The notes under the pieces: model-generated
Seen by the model: the letters and a program-made list of their open reading frames with translations, nothing else
The model's database searches: none
What the model was told of the DNA's origin: nothing
In this document: piece after piece, positions 10,851 to 21,100 of the stretch
How the letters are laid out: each line of letters starts with the position of its first letter
Position numbering within the stretch: the stretch's first letter is position 1
Program-made: the position numbers and the translations under genes
DNA from: Tillandsia leiboldiana
Taxonomy: Eukaryota > Streptophyta > Magnoliopsida > Poales > Bromeliaceae
DNA length: 64,000 nucleotides
NCBI GenBank assembly: GCA_029204045.2
Contig: JAQNDB010000172.1
Span: 1 to 64,000 of the forward strand
Direction of reading: 5' to 3'

Positions 10851-11365
10851 TGTTACGGCATTTTGTGTTGGCACATTTCGTGAGTTGAGTCGGAGTCTTA
10901 AAGAGAACAAATTGTCAAATCAGCTTTCGAAGACTCATTGAAGATTCAACATGAGCTCAAGATAACACTCAGGTATGGTTAAGTAAACCATGGTGATTTA
11001 AGCTCATTTATAATCATTGGAATCTGGAAATGATTGAAACCCGGTTTAGACTTGGTTTTAGGAACTTGGTTTTAACTTACAATCTATTTTAAGTTTGGAT
11101 TCCGGTACTAGGTTTGTTTTGGATAAAGCTTATCTTGGAAAAATCAGTTTTTACATTGAGTACCGGAACCACACTTTGAGTTCCTGAAACCCGACACAGA
11201 ATTTTCTGTAAATTGCATTGCGTACCGGAACACAGACTCGCGTACCGGAAAACAATAGAAAAAATTATGTTTGCACCATTGCGTACCGGAACACGTTATT
11301 TGGTATCGGTACACAATGCCCTATCGGGATAAAATTACTAAACCGACTTTTATCTTTTTCCAAGG

Positions 11366-11376
11366 GTTATAAATAG
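11366..11376 (+). promoter_or_regulatory. TATA box of the B1 LTR
   Basis: GTTATAAATAG lies about 50 bp after the last CCGG palindrome. Same site at 29151-29161 in the 3' LTR. Transcription probably starts about 30 bases downstream. Confidence 0.7.
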
Positions 11377-11612
11377 ATACTTAGGGTTTCTCGATACTTA
11401 CCGATCAATTTAGAAACACTCGAGAGCAACCCTAGAGGCTGGTTTTTATCGTTCTTCTCTTTCGCCTCTTTTAGGTCAATTCGACGGTTCTTCCAAGATC
11501 TATCTTTTGTCGAATTGATCTAGTCTTTGCTTAGAGATTTCTTCTACGGTTCCTCAATGAGAATCTAAGCAAAGGATCACCATCGGAGCCTATATTCTTT
11601 ATCGGCTATTTG

Positions 11613-11715
11613 CGTCGTGGATTCGACGTAGCATCGTGGATTCGATGTGTTGAAGGCGTTTCGTGGATTCGAAACGTGTGCTCGTGGATTCGAGTGGCGT
11701 TCGTGGATTCGAACG
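11613..11715 (+). repeat. Array of five TGGATT micro-hairpins
   Basis: Each unit is stem-TGGATT-stem: CGTCG/CGACG (11613-11628), CATCG/CGATG (11632-11647), CGTTTCG/CGAAACG (11657-11676), CTCG/CGAG (11681-11694) and CGTTCG/CGAACG (11698-11715). The loop is constant; stem sequences differ but pair perfectly. It lies 240-350 bases downstream of the TATA box, so it should be transcribed. The 3' LTR copy is at about 29398-29505. Confidence 0.85.
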
Positions 11716-12098
11716 TGTGCAGTGGACGTGCAATCGGTGGAGCGCAAGGTCCGAAGAAGTTGAAGGAGGGGTTGAATCCGTGGAGATGTGGATTTTTATT
11801 GCGTGGACGTCCGATCGGTGAGCGCAAGGTCCGAAGAAGCTGAAGGAGGGGTTGAGTCCGTGGAGTCGGTAATCACCTTGTTATTCTTCTATTCTTAGTG
11901 GATTGTTATTGCGTGTTGGTCCCGTGGTTTTTCTCCTGGATTGGAGTTTCCACGTAAATCTCGGTGTGCTGTTTTTTATTTTCCGCATTGGTTTTTATTT
12001 TGCACTGAGATTGGTTTTATAAGTATTACACCTATTCACCCCCCCTCTAGTTGTTTGATAGTACCTATTTAGATCCTTGGGGATCCAAAAACCAACAA

Positions 12099-12111
12099 TT
12101 GGTATCAGAGC
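12099..12111 (+). promoter_or_regulatory. Primer-binding site of B1 (initiator-Met tRNA)
   Basis: TTGGTATCAGAGC begins one base after the LTR terminus. Confidence 0.9.
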
Positions 12112-12131
12112 GGGTTTTAGGTTTATCTATC

Positions 12132-13819
12132 ATGTCGGGTGAAAGTGGTAATATTTTTAGACCTCCTCTTTTTGATGGGGCCAATTATGCTTATTGGAAA
12201 GTGCGGATGAGAGTGTTTCTCATCTCAATTGATGAGCGGGTATGGCAAACCGTGGAATACGGTTGGGTGCATCCTGTTGAGGAAGTAGGAAATTCTACTA
12301 CCCCAAAACCTCGCTCTAGATGGTCCAAAGAGGAAATTGAAAGATCTTCTTACAATGGGAAAGGTATGAACGCTTTATATAATTCTCTTTCCTCGACTGA
12401 ATTTACACAAATTTCCGCGTGTGAAACCGCGAAGGAAATTTGGGATATTCTCAAAATTACACATGAGGGTACTAATCTTGTAAAAATTCAAAAGCTCCAG
12501 ATGCTTACAAGTCAATTTGACTCTATTCATATGGAAGAGCATGAATTGTTTACAGATTATTACACTAGACTTCAAGATGTAATTAATACATGTGCTAATT
12601 TAGGAGAAAAGATCCCGGAGTCGAAAATTGTAAGAAAGATACTTCGGACTCTTCCGGAACGGTTTAGGGCAAAGGTTACCGCCATTGAAACCGTTAGTCA
12701 TCCGGATAAGATGAGTGTAGAGGAATTAGTAGGTGCTTTGCAAACTTATGAAATGACTTTTCCTACTAATCAAGTTTCTTCCAAGTCTTCTTCTAAACTT
12801 ACAGGTATTGCATTCAAATCAACAAAGGAAGAAGATAGCGAATCAAGTTCCGACGATGAAATCTCTTTTGCCGATTTTGAAGAACAATTGGCGCGGATCG
12901 TAAAGAAATTTCGTCGGAAGTTTTGGAAAAATCGAACCGATGGATCTACATCCTCGAAACCAACTAAAGGATCATCGGGTTCTAAATCCTCTAACCTCAA
13001 AAACTTTGCAAAACCTTCTAAAGAAAAGAAAAAAGATGAATTCGAAGGGGAAATCCGATGTTATAGATGCAAAGGCTACGGCCATATTTCAACGGATTGT
13101 CCTTCTCCGAAATTATATAAAAAGAAGGCTTTGCAAGCGAAAACTTGGGACGATTCTACTTCTAATGAATCAACCTCAAGTAAAGAGGAAACTGCCGTTG
13201 CTTTTCATGCCTCTCAAATTCCCTCTTCTAATTTGTGCTTATCATCTTTAGTCACTGACTCTACTCCTTTGATTTTGTATGAAACATCAACAACCGGCGG
13301 AGAGTCATCAAGTGAGGGGGAGTCGGACGAAGAAGAACTCATTGAGGCATATCAACAACTTCTTACGGAATCAAAGAAGATGGCCAAACATATTAAGAAG
13401 TTGAGGAAGCAACGACTTGAAGTTCAAGACGAGAATCAAGCCTTTAAGATAAAACTTCATGATCTCGAGGAGGAACAAGGACGTTTATCGGATAACAATA
13501 AAATCCTCCAAGAAAAGCTAAACCAATCGGAGACAAACGCTAAATCATATATGGACAAGATTGGTTTTCTAGAAAAACAGTTTGAGGAGATTCATGTCAC
13601 CAACCAAGCATTGACCAAGCAAGTTCATGAACTCAAATCCGACATACAAAGGCTTTCAACCGTTTCCAAGAAACTAGATTGTATGTGCGGATTAGGTCAA
13701 ACAAGCAAGGTTGGTTTGGGTTTTAAAAAGGATCAAACTGTGCATGCTTCAAGTTCCACAATCAAATTGAAAGGAAGAACGTGTCACCTTTGTGGACTTG
13801 AAGGACATTTGGTGAAGGA
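12132..13819 (+). pseudogene. gag: B1 gag, 5' part (interrupted by element C)
   Basis: Sirevirus/copia gag forming the RNA-packaging particle. The start at 12132 (ATGTCGGGTG) is chosen because it lies 20 bases after the primer-binding site and matches the start of the C gag-pol. FRPPLFDGANYAYWKVRM is the typical N-terminal motif, followed by a UBN2-type capsid domain (about residues 60-215), a Ser/Asp/Glu-rich linker, a first zinc knuckle CYRCKGYGHISTDCP (about 13059-13103) and a long coiled-coil-rich segment (about residues 400-520). A second knuckle begins at about 13783 (CHLCGLEGH) and is cut inside by C. The remaining 24612-24885 is in phase, so this frame was open when C landed; the whole would be about 650 residues. 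Confidence 0.9.
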
Positions 13820-15128
13820 TGTTGGGTTATATGTAATATAGATCTAAATAGGGGAAGAAACACCTAGAGGGGGGTGAATAGGTGTAAACGTATAAACACT
13901 CAAAAAATCGTTGCGATAAAAACCCAATGCGGAAATAAAAATAACACGCAAGATTTTTACGTGGAAAAATTCCAAACCGGAGTAAAAAACCACGGGACCG
14001 ATAACACGGCAGAAATCCACTAGAATTAAAACACGTACAAGGTGATTTACCGTACACACTTACGACTCAACCTTTTCCATACGCTCCTAGAGGATCTTCT
14101 CCGCTCGCTCCACGACGCTTCTCGAATCCACGATCTGCGCCCAACGCCGAATCCACGGCGTCCAACGTCGAATCCACGACATCCGACCGAATCCACGGTC
14201 TTCACCCAATAGCACCCTTCGAATCCACGAATGTGCCTCGCTCCGAATCCACGAGAGCGGTTGAACCTTGAATCCACAAGGACACGCGAATCCACGCGCC
14301 GATTTTGGGGAAATCGTTGTTTTTGGGTAGTGATGATCCGCCGAATACTTAGATCAAAGATAGATAGGAAATACCATCTAAGTATTCATTAGTTTGATTC
14401 AACTCAAGATGTGAGTATGAAAACCTAGAATCAAACTAATCAATATAGATGAAGAAACATAGAGTATTCTCTAATGATTTCCTTTCTTCTCTATATGTGG
14501 ATCTTAGGCCGTATGAAAATGATATATGAATATGACGGCTCATTTCCTTTTCATCGGCTTCCTTTTTTATTTTTTGGATTACCCTAGAAAAAGAGTCATA
14601 GGGTCTATTTATAGGTTAGAAACATTTGGAAGGAGATAAGAATAAAAAACCTAACATTTCTGGAATTTTTACGGACGGCGATCCGGATCGGATTTGGGCG
14701 ATCCGGATTGCAGTAGCAAGAAAGACGGTTTCCAGAAAAACAATCGTTCGGGATCCGGATCGGAATGCCTGATCCGGATCGTTCATACAATTCAGAAAAC
14801 TCAACGTTCGGGATCCGAATCGTGAGATGCTGCGATCCGGATTGAAGTAATGTATGAAACAACAACCTTCGGGATCCAGATTGCTGGCTCTGATCCGGAT
14901 CCTGAACATGTCCGAACACCAGTTTTTGATTTTTATGCAATTAAAAACTCTTCCAGGTGTTTCTACACTACAAGAAGTATTCGGATCACCAATAATCTTT
15001 AGTTAAACATACCTGATCCTTTTGAATTCTTCTTTCTTGAGATTGAGTTAAATGATCCAACTTTCTTCACCTTCAATCTTCAAGACTTGAACCTTTCACG
15101 AAACTATGCCAACTCAAATTCCGTAACA
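13820..15128 (-). repeat. C 3' LTR (1309 bp)
   Basis: Begins (on the - strand) TGTTACGGAATTTGAG and ends CCCAACA. Carries GATCCGGATC palindrome pairs (about 14676-14900), a TATA box (14605-14615) and eight micro-hairpin units (14119-14300). Confidence 0.93.
14119..14300 (-). repeat. Array of eight TGGATT micro-hairpins in the C 3' LTR
   Basis: Plus-strand loop word is AATCCA. Stems include CGCCG/CGGCG (14145-14160), GTCG/CGAC (14167-14180), GACCG/CGGTC (14185-14200), TTCG/CGAA (14218-14231), CCTTG/CAAGG (14266-14281) and CGCG/CGCG (14285-14298). Unit 1 has a 3-bp stem and unit 6 (near 14241-14256) is disrupted. Second copy in the 5' LTR at about 23597-23780. Confidence 0.82.
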
Positions 15129-15141
15129 ATCTCCCCCTTTG
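15129..15141 (-). promoter_or_regulatory. Polypurine tract of element C
   Basis: Reads CCAAAGGGGGAGAT on the - strand directly before the 3' LTR. A second GGGGGAGAG word preceded by GTGACAAAAA is at about 15692-15712. 15142-15843 otherwise shows no ORF and is the 3' untranslated region. Confidence 0.85.
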
Positions 15142-15843
15142 GCGGTTTCGTGACAAAACACAGATCCACTAAAGAAAATTCAAAAAGATATTTTTGTTGC
15201 TATCACCATACAACAAAAATTTACAATGGAGATCCAAAAATTTAAAAACATGAGATATAAACTCCTAAAACAGACTCTAGACTTAGACATCTGTACTCTC
15301 TGCACAAAGAAGTCATTCTTGACAAAAAGAGATCGTTAGATACCTCAAGAATATTTAGCATTCAAAACCTAACAGAGATAGAGTTTATGCTCACCATGAC
15401 ATTGATTAATGCAGATATGTAATAAGATCACAATCACACATTGACATATCTTCTAAGCAATAAAATTCCAAATGTCATAACTTTGCTTTGTTAGTAATCA
15501 ACAACTTGTTAGTAATAATACATGTCCAAATAGTTAGTCGAATAGTTAGTAGGAACATGCAACAAATCACAAGATAAAAACCAAAGTTGTGATACTTACC
15601 TTTCATCAAAGTCAAAGTTGAAGTGATACTTACCTTGATGTTCAGACATTCACATCATCATTGTTCAATCATGTTCAAGTTCTCTCTAAACTCTCTCCCC
15701 CTTTTTGTCACAAACAAAGCCAAAAATTACAAAACACAAGGAGAGTTAAAAAAGTTCACAATCAAGAAAATCCTGAGAACTAAAACTAAAAACTAAAACT
15801 TAAAAACCTGCAATAGAAACGATAAGGGTTAGAGCATAAAAGA

Positions 15844-16581
15844 TCAAGCCAAATCAGAACTGTCTGAGCTAGTATCGTCTATCTTGTTCAAGATTCCTTT
15901 CAGCATTCGCGATAATTTGGAACATTTCTTTTTCATCTGTTTTTGGTCAGCGGCCATTTGTCGGAGACCTAATGCCAATCTCTCTTGGTCAGCAGAAAGT
16001 CTTCTTTGGTCCTGATGAATGGCGGCCAACACAGTAGCTTCTAGAGCGTTTCTCTTGGAAGTCGCTGGACGAGTTGTAGAGGCAGATGATGCATGCTGGT
16101 TTTCAGTCCATGCGGATTCGTTAGGTACAGAGTATGCTCTAGAGAGGGATTCAGTAATTTGAATTCCACTTCCCTCTTCATTTTCTTTAATCCTAGCCGA
16201 GCTGATAAAGTCTTGTGGAGGTGCTTGGCTAGCAGCTGGTTGCTCAATGGAGATTCCTTGAGCACACCCTCTTTTGCGAGCAACACCTTTTCTTCTTGTC
16301 TTCCCAGAGGTTTCTTCCATTGGAGCTTTGCCTTTTTCAGCAGCAGTAGGCGGAGCCTTATCCTTTGATGTCTCTGCACGGGCTTTTCCTTTCGAAGCAG
16401 TAGAAACAATCGTTGCTTCAACTTGCAGTTCATCCCAATCAATTGATTCCGTTTCAGATTCTGTATCGGAATCATCTTTAGCTTTCTTCGCTTTCTTAGC
16501 CTTCTTAGCCTTCTTGGGCTTGACAGTGTCCTTGGTATGAACCATGGCAGCAAGTAGGAGAATAATCCAAGTGATCACCAT
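15844..16581 (-). CDS. Sirevirus env-like protein of element C (245 aa)
   Basis: ORF in the position where Sireviruses keep their env-like gene, between pol and the 3' LTR. The N-terminus is hydrophobic (MVITWIILLLAAM). A Lys/Ala repeat follows (KPKKAKKAKKAKKAK), then an acidic Ser/Asp/Glu stretch and a long polar middle. The C-terminus (about residues 175-240) is heptad-like and probably coiled coil (LSADQERLALGLRQMAADQ). It lacks the globular central domain of the B1 homologue, so it may be an internal deletion or a short form. The true start could be the second Met (MVHTKD), which would remove the hydrophobic segment. Expression may come from the internal promoter and leader intron just upstream. 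Function unknown; entry-protein activity is not implied by the sequence. Confidence 0.7.
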   Translation of the reverse strand: MVITWIILLLAAMVHTKDTVKPKKAKKAKKAKKAKDDSDTESETESIDWDELQVEATIVSTASKGKARAETSKDKAPPTAAEKGKAPMEETSGKTRRKGVARKRGCAQGISIEQPAASQAPPQDFISSARIKENEEGSGIQITESLSRAYSVPNESAWTENQHASSASTTRPATSKRNALEATVLAAIHQDQRRLSADQERLALGLRQMAADQKQMKKKCSKLSRMLKGILNKIDDTSSDSSDLA

Positions 16582-16606
16582 TTTGATTGCTAGTGAAAAA
16601 TGTATC

Positions 16607-16989
16607 CTGTGAAGACCAACTCAAGAACACATGAGAAATTGTTAACTTTCAAAGATTTGAAAAATTGTACCCAAACAATCATAATCATGTAGAGAGACTA
16701 AGAATCAAATTAGTTTTGCAAAAGGACTTTTTAAAATAGATCAATCGCATGATTTTCGAAAATCCTTATTATATGCCCTAAAACCGAAATTTTAGAAATC
16801 GAAGCCTAAAAATCCGTTAAACAGGAGAATACCTAGCATATAATCAAAACTCATCTACCCAGAGTTCTTATTTCAAAAGAAATTTGATCAAAAACCATCC
16901 ACAAACGAAATCGATCCAAGAAATTCATCACGTTTTGAGGAGGAAAAACAAGAACGGTGAAAAACCGAGATTTGATCAACAAAACTTAC
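16607..16989 (-). other. Candidate leader intron of the C env-like gene (383 nt)
   Basis: Donor ACAA/GTAAGT (GT at 16989-16988) and acceptor TCTTCACAG/G (AG at 16608-16607), 25 bases before the env-like ATG. The interval is T-rich in the sense direction, as plant introns are, and has no ORF. Inferred only from splice consensus and from the similar arrangement in B1 (26282-26646). Confidence 0.45.
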
Positions 16990-17084
16990 TTGTAAACGAA
17001 GAACTTGAGTTTGGAAAGCTCCAAGGTGCAATAGTTCTAGAGAGAGAGGCTCTAGAGACTTGAGAACAAAAGATTAAGGTAAAA

Positions 17085-17220
17085 GAAATCAAAACCCTCT
17101 TGTTCTTATTAAAACCCTAGCTGTGATCCGGATCGGATCGAGATTTCGATCCGGATCGGCCAGCCGCAGGAAGAAGCCTGCGTTCGAGATCCGGATCAGC
17201 TTGCCCGATCCGGATCGGCT
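17085..17220 (-). promoter_or_regulatory. Internal U3-like palindrome region upstream of the C env-like gene
   Basis: Two pairs of GATCCGGATC words (about 17188-17219 and 17126-17160), the same paired palindromes as in the LTR U3. Next, in the sense direction, come an A/T-rich TTTTAATAAG and a leader rich in CTCTCTCT and AGGGTTTT words. It resembles a compact plant promoter placed inside the element. Confidence 0.45.
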
Positions 17221-17552
17221 CCAACTTTTTCATCAGAAAAATTTAGGAAAAATTCATAAGATCCAGAAAAAGTATGTAAGCACAATCGTGTATCAACTTT
17301 AAACAAAAATCATCGTTTCATACAACAAGAATTAGATTATGCCAAATCTATCAATAATATCCAAAAATGAAACGAGAATTTACAAGAATTAAATCCCTTA
17401 AAGTTGAACACCTTCAATTACATCTAACTTGATCCTATGAGTAATGCCTTTATCAAATCATCAATTCAGTAAAGAAAATGAAATACAAAGATCAATAGAT
17501 GTTTGAAATCCCAAATATGGTAGATAATTTATCTAGACAATCTGTTGAAGAG

Positions 17553-17779
17553 AGTGGCTCTTTGAGCATCTTTCTTTAAAATCCCACCTTATACCAACCT
17601 TGAAATTTGACGGAGTCAAGTATTTCAATATGCATTTTACTTAATCAAAAATTGAACAACCATGCTTGGTATACATGTGGTAGCTGCACACAATACTCGG
17701 ACGACCGAGGTGGTAGCTCTTTCCTCCATGTGGTGGTAGTTTTCACACTTCTCATTGGGATGTAACTCTTTCCACATCT
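17553..17779 (-). other. Conserved non-coding block between pol and env-like gene (element C)
   Basis: Shares ordered words with B1 25311-25545: GATGTGGAAAG, GTTACATCC, GTGTGAAAACTACCAC, repeated AGCTACCAC, GGTTGGTATAAGGTGGGAT and AGATGCTCAAAGAGCCAC, with overall spacing of 226 versus 234 bp. Contains a CTCGG-TCGT-CCGAG hairpin (17696-17709). 17780-18146 and 17221-17552 show no gene. Confidence 0.65.
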
Positions 17780-18146
17780 TTTGAGCATTTTACATTTCTT
17801 TGACTCCCCCTCAATTGGCTATCAATTATTTAAGATATAAAGTATTCAACCAAAAATTGATCTCGATTTCATACTCGACTAAGCAGTCAAATAAGATAAT
17901 GACTATACCAAGAGATCATTGAGAGAGAAATTGACTTTGATCACTTAGAAGATGATTTAATTAATATAAATGATCATAGCAACAGTGAAATATTATGATG
18001 GCAAAAGCATAATAAATTTCTAAATGTGCGAAAAGATGCAATTAAAGTCAATTAAGATCTATGCTCAATTAATGTCCTATGTACAAACCTAGATAATGAA
18101 CAAAACAAAACAAAACCTATCCTAAGCAAAGGTTTCAAACAGAAGT

Positions 18147-21100
18147 TTATTTCAAGGAAAGCATTCCAATTGCTTTTCGCAAATGAATAAAACGTTTTTG
18201 ATCCAAAGGTTTTGTTAAAATGTCAGCTAATTGATCCTCAGTTGAAATATACGAAAGTTGAAGAGTATTTGATTCAACTAGCTCTCTAAGAAAATGATAT
18301 CTAAGTTCAATATGTTTTGTTCTAGAGTGCAACACAGGGTTTTTAGAAATGTTAATTGCACTTGTGTTGTCACAAAGAATTGTTACCGAAGATGCTGAAA
18401 TCCGGAAGTCGCTCAACACATTTTTCATCCAAATGAGTTGGGTTGAACAACTACCCGCTGAAATGTATTCCGCTTCGGCAGTCGAGAGTGCTATGCATTT
18501 CTGTTTTTTACTGTGCCATGCAACAAGGCAATGGCCAAGATAGAAGCATGCACCACTCGTGCTTTTCCGATCATCCACTGATCCTGCCCAATCGGCATCT
18601 GAGTATCCAACAATATCCAAACTTGTTCCCATAGGATACCAAATTCCAAAATTTACGGTTCCTTTAATGTACTGGATGATCCTTTTCACCGCTTTCAGGT
18701 GAACCTCCTTTGGTGCTGATTGATATCTCGCGCAAATCCCAACACTAAAGGATATATCCGGGCGACTAGCCGTGAGGTAAAGTAGACTTCCAATCATACT
18801 TCGATACAGTTTCTCGTCTACATTCTCACTTTGTGAATCACTTCCAAGTCCCTTGTGGCTAGTTCCCATTGGAGTCGGAAAATCCTTCGAATTTTCAAGA
18901 TCAAACTTTTTAACCAACTCCATTGCATACTTGGATTGACTCAAGTGAATACCTTCATCATTTTGTTTAATTTGCAATCCAAGGAAATAAGTCAATTCGC
19001 CCATCATGGACATCTCAAATTCGCTTTCCATGGTTTCAGCGAATTTAGAAGCATCATTATCCTTTGTTGCTCCAAAAACAATGTCATCGACATAGATTTG
19101 TGCAACAATGAAGTTATTTTGATAATGCTTCACAAAGAGAGTCCTGTCAGCTCCCCCTCGAGTATAGCCCTTCTCCAAAAGGTGCTTTGTCAACCTTTCG
19201 TACCATGCTCGCGGTGCTTGTTTCAGACCGTAAAGAGCCTTTTTCAAACGAAAAACATGGTTAGGTTGTTTATGGTCTACAAAACCTTTCGGTTGAGCCA
19301 CATAAACTTCCTCATTTAAAAAACCATTTAGAAACGCGCTCTTAACGTCCATTTGAAATAATTTGATTTTAAAATGACAAGCAATAGCAAACAGTATACG
19401 AATGGACTCGAGTCTAGCTACAGGGGCGAATGTTTCATCAAAGTCTATACCTTCTACTTGAGAGTAGCCTTGAGCAACTAATCGTGCCTTGTTTCTGATG
19501 ATAGTACCATCCTCATTTTTCTTGTTCTTGAAAATCCATTTGGTACCTATCACATTATGTTGCTTTGGAGGCTTCGTTAATTCCCAGACTTTGTTTCGCT
19601 CAAATTGATGGAGCTCTTCCTGCATTGCTTTAATCCAGTAGTCATCCTGAAGAGCTTCATCTATGTTCTTTGGTTCGATTAAAGATACGTTGCAAACGAA
19701 TCCACAAACCAACTGCCTCCGAGTTCTAACTCCTTCTTGTGGATCTCCAATGATATTTGATTCCGGATGATCCTTGGAGATTCGTAGCGTTTGTTGAAAC
19801 GGAGTACTCGGAGGTATATGAGATGATTCCTGCACATCAGATAAACTTGAAGAACCATTAGATGCATCATTAATATTGGAAGTATTATTATGAGAAGATG
19901 CAATGGCAGGTGAATCATCATCTAGAGAGATATCGAGGGTAGATTTTTCAGATGCAAAGTGAAAAGCTTCATCTACTTTAACATTTATAGATTCTACAAT
20001 CGTTTTAGATTCGATGTTAAATACTCGATATGCTCTGCTATTTGTAGAATAACCCAAAAAGATCCCTTCGTCACTTCGAGAGTCAAACTTTACAAGATTT
20101 TCACGGTCACGTAAAATGTAACATCGACTCCCGAAGATACGAAAGTATTTGATATCCGGTTTTCTACTAAACCACAGCTCATATGGTGTATTTAAAGTTC
20201 CTGGACGCAAATACACTCGATTAATGACATAGACAGCGGTGTTCACAGCTTCAGCCCAAAAATGTAGCGGTAAATTCCGGCTATGAAGCATCACACGCGC
20301 CATCTCTTGAACAACCCTGTTTTTGCGCTCAACAACACCATTCTGCTGAGGTGTATAGGGTGCTGAGAATTCATGTTTTATGCCGTTGGAAGTGCAAAAA
20401 TCAATGAATTTGGAATTTATGAATTCTCCACCTCTATCACTCCTAACACGAATGATCTTTTCATTCTTTTCAATCATAATACGATGGCAAATCTCATGAA
20501 AAGAATCAAACGTATCAGCTTTCTCTTTTAAAAATGCTACCCAAGAATATCGAGAGAAATCATCAACCATCAAGAAAATATACCATTTACCTCCCAAAGA
20601 TGGTTGACGAGTTGGCCCCATTAAATCCATGTGTAAAAGTTCCAAAGGCCGTTTGGTACCAACGTGGTTCAAGTTCTTGTGTGCAGTCCTGGACTGTTTT
20701 CCCTTTTGGCAACCACCACACACAATGTTTTGTTTAAATAAAAGTTTTGGAACCCCCTTGACCACGTCCTTGTTTGAAATTCTAGCAAGTTCCTTAAAAA
20801 TTATGTGACCTAGCCTTTCATGCCAAAGAGTTTCATTATCTAAAGAAACTAGGTTACATTTTTCAGAAAATTTATTAGGAACAACATAGCAATTGTTTTC
20901 AGATCTAACCCCTTTTAAAAAGAAGACATGATCCTTATCAGTTACAACACATTCAACAGATGAAAAGTTAACTGAAAAACCATTGTCGCAAAGTTGACTT
21001 ATGCTTATGAGGTTAGTCTTAAGACCATCAACAAATAACACATTATTTAGAACCGGGCCATCTAGAATAGCTACTGTTCCTTTTCCAATAATTTTGGAAG

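Larger units (their letters stand above)
10851..12097 (+). repeat. B1 5' LTR (1247 bp)
   Basis: U3 carries paired GTACCGG(A/T)AC palindromes (about 11166-11320), then a TATA box (11366-11376). Five TGGATT micro-hairpins follow (11613-11715), then a two-copy repeat of about 70 bp (around 11726-11865). The 3' end has ACACCTATTCACCCCCCC and CTCTAG, the conserved Sirevirus LTR end. Confidence 0.93.
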
